Below are positions 4,399 to 5,479 of a stretch of DNA of 5,479 bases, piece after piece. Position 1 is the first letter of the stretch. The number at the start of each line of letters is the position of its first letter. Made by a program: the position numbers and the translations under genes. The notes beneath the pieces were generated by a model that saw only the letters and a list, made by a program, of their open reading frames with translations, was not told where the DNA came from and searched no databases. Source of the stretch: Candidatus Peregrinibacteria bacterium (GTDB lineage Bacteria > Patescibacteriota > Gracilibacteria > UBA1369 > LOWO2-01-FULL-3); the NCBI GenBank assembly GCA_003566255.1, contig PXEC01000091.1, forward strand, positions 1-5,479. The letters run 5' to 3'.

Positions 4399-5277
4399 TT
4401 ATTCTTCATCTTTGTGAACGTCAATCTCATCGTTGTGGTCATCTTCGCACTCATCATCGTGATCATCTTCACTTTCTTCGAGCGATGAATGGCTCGCCTC
4501 CTCACAGCCATGATCGTGCGGCACTAAATCATGCGCAAGATTAATCAATAATCCCACTATCAACACTCCCGCAATCAGCAAAGCCGCGCTTGCATCGATG
4601 AGCTTATGCTTGGCGCCATTTGCATGTAGCGTAGGGATTATGTCGCTCATCGCAATGTAGAGCAGGAATCCAGCGCTAACGCCGAGAAGCACGCCAAGCG
4701 GAAGCTGTTCACTCGATCCAAGCAGGTAGGTAGTGACCGCGAACACAAACGTCGCAAGCGCGCTTACTATGTTAACCAAAATCACCTTGCCTCGTGACAT
4801 ACCCTTTGACAGCAGTAGACCAAAATCACCAATTTCTTGTGGTATTTCATGCGCAACAACTGCGAGCGTGGTCGCAATACCCGTGGGTATACTCACCAAG
4901 AATCCAGCTGCGATAACTACTCCATCGACAGCATTGTGCAATGTATCCCCTGCAATCACCAAGAAACGATTGGGGTCCTTGTCAGCATCTTGACCATGAC
5001 GATGGTGATGAAAAAAATGAAGCCCTCGCTCCAAAAAAAAGAACGTCAATATGCCTGCAAGCGTTGACATAAAGACTGATTCTGGGGAGGCCTTTTCAAC
5101 CCCTTCTGGCAATAGATCAAAAAATACTGCGGCAAGCAAAGCCCCAGCCGCAAACGGTGTCGCATACAGAGCGAACTTGTGTGCAAGCGATTCTTTGCTA
5201 ATGATGAGTAGGCCGCCAATGAGCGAAACCATTCCGCCGGCTATCGAAAATGTAATAACGTATCCAAGTGTTGACAT
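4399..5277 (-). CDS. ZIP-family metal cation transporter with His/acidic C-terminal tail
   Basis: A 292-residue inner-membrane transporter that moves divalent metals, typically zinc, iron or manganese, into the cytoplasm. Eight hydrophobic segments fit the ZIP fold (about 4-26, 36-57, 67-87, 104-128, 133-156, 162-186, 191-216, 228-249). The binuclear metal site signature is present: HNAVDG in TM4 (His114, Asn115, Asp118) and HEIPQEIGDF in TM5 (His143, Glu144, Gln147, Glu148). The loop between TM3 and TM4 holds HHHRHGQDADKD, the usual cytoplasmic His-rich loop. Unusually, TM8 is followed by about 43 residues rich in His, Asp and Glu with two Cys (from HDLVPHDHGCEE to the end). ZIP topology places this tail outside the cell, where it may capture metal. 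The ATG has AGGA 5 nt upstream. No metal-regulator operator is evident. Substrate is not determinable from sequence alone. Confidence 0.95.
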   Translation of the reverse strand: MSTLGYVITFSIAGGMVSLIGGLLIISKESLAHKFALYATPFAAGALLAAVFFDLLPEGVEKASPESVFMSTLAGILTFFFLERGLHFFHHHRHGQDADKDPNRFLVIAGDTLHNAVDGVVIAAGFLVSIPTGIATTLAVVAHEIPQEIGDFGLLLSKGMSRGKVILVNIVSALATFVFAVTTYLLGSSEQLPLGVLLGVSAGFLLYIAMSDIIPTLHANGAKHKLIDASAALLIAGVLIVGLLINLAHDLVPHDHGCEEASHSSLEESEDDHDDECEDDHNDEIDVHKDEE

Positions 5278-5349
5278 GATTATCCTACTAAATGTAATTA
5301 AATATCTCTTTCATGCTATCAACCGATAATTACTAACACAAATACATCG

Positions 5350-5396
5350 CAGAATGCATTTTCTTGGGTCGTGTCTGACACCTGAAAAGCATTTTG
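5350..5396. repeat. Long imperfect palindrome / nested hairpin
   Basis: The outer arms 5350-5363 and 5384-5396 pair over 13 positions with one bulged A (5358) and one G-T pair. Inside lies a second perfect inverted repeat, GTGTC-T-GACAC (5371-5381). The element lies 73 bp upstream of the transporter start. It resembles the REP or MITE-like palindromes found near mobile DNA, though it could also be an RNA hairpin from a transcript on either strand or a regulator site. No second copy is present in the window. Confidence 0.55.
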
Positions 5397-5409
5397 AGAA
5401 TATCTATTT

Positions 5410-5437
5410 TTGCGACAGATTTGCAATTTAATATAAA
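5410..5437 (+). promoter_or_regulatory. Candidate promoter reading out of the right edge
   Basis: TTGCGA (5410-5415) and TATAAA (5432-5437), separated by 16 bp, match the -35 and -10 consensus at four and five of six positions. Transcription would begin near 5444 and leave the window, where no start codon with a clear ribosome site is yet visible. The remaining 202-bp intergenic stretch shows no gene. Confidence 0.4.
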
Positions 5438-5479
5438 GGTGCATAGAGCCTCGAGACTCGTTTCGTCTAACAACAATCC

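Noticed and set aside
4982..4994. TCAGCATCTTGAC, resembling the end of the tandem operator plus -35
   Set aside because: It is a single half-site inside the ZIP coding sequence with one base less spacing and no second repeat, so it is probably chance.
4733..5329. Plus-strand ORFs opposite the ZIP transporter
   Set aside because: They are antisense shadows of a conserved membrane protein.
5444..5479. Possible tRNA or structured RNA start at the right edge
   Set aside because: Short dyads such as AGAC/GTCT are present, but there is too little sequence and no recognisable tRNA acceptor or T-arm pattern.

Overview
The window is a moderately AT-rich bacterial stretch with ordinary start and stop usage (TAA, TAG and TGA all terminate genes) and Gram-positive-like purine-rich Shine-Dalgarno sites. 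The style of the two-component pair (a HAMP-less kinase with a short sensor loop), the exported Glu/Arg-rich small protein and several very short leaders would fit a Patescibacteria/CPR genome, perhaps Saccharibacteria. This is an impression from family resemblance: no rRNA or other marker gene is present, so the lineage is uncertain.

Layout, left to right. (1) Positions 1-431 hold the C-terminal part of an IS30-family transposase cut by the window edge, so the window begins inside an insertion sequence. (2) Positions 478-1337 hold a divergent pair: on the minus strand a small two-helix membrane protein of unknown function, and on the plus strand a soluble coiled-coil protein of unknown function, with a shared promoter region between them. 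(3) A single-domain cupin protein (1447-1851). (4) A probable envelope-stress module at 1947-4267: a tandem 11-bp direct repeat next to a -35 box, an exported Spy/CpxP-like protein with LTxxQ-type motifs, a strong intrinsic terminator, then an OmpR/PhoB-type response regulator and its overlapping histidine kinase. (5) On the minus strand, a ZIP-family metal transporter with a His/Asp/Glu-rich C-terminal tail (4399-5277), followed 18 nt later and in the same frame by a possible 38-residue ORF (4264-4380). (6) An intergenic right edge with a long imperfect hairpin (5350-5396) and a candidate promoter reading out of the window.

The best-supported functional story is region 4. The two tandem repeats have the 11-bp periodicity expected for a dimer of an OmpR/PhoB-family regulator and sit directly against the -35 element of the exported protein's gene. 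The cognate regulator and kinase genes follow immediately. This suggests a compact Cpx-like circuit: a membrane kinase with a short external loop, a winged-helix regulator, and a secreted helical protein as main target and possible feedback partner. The cupin, coiled-coil, two-helix and ZIP genes have no demonstrable link to it beyond proximity.
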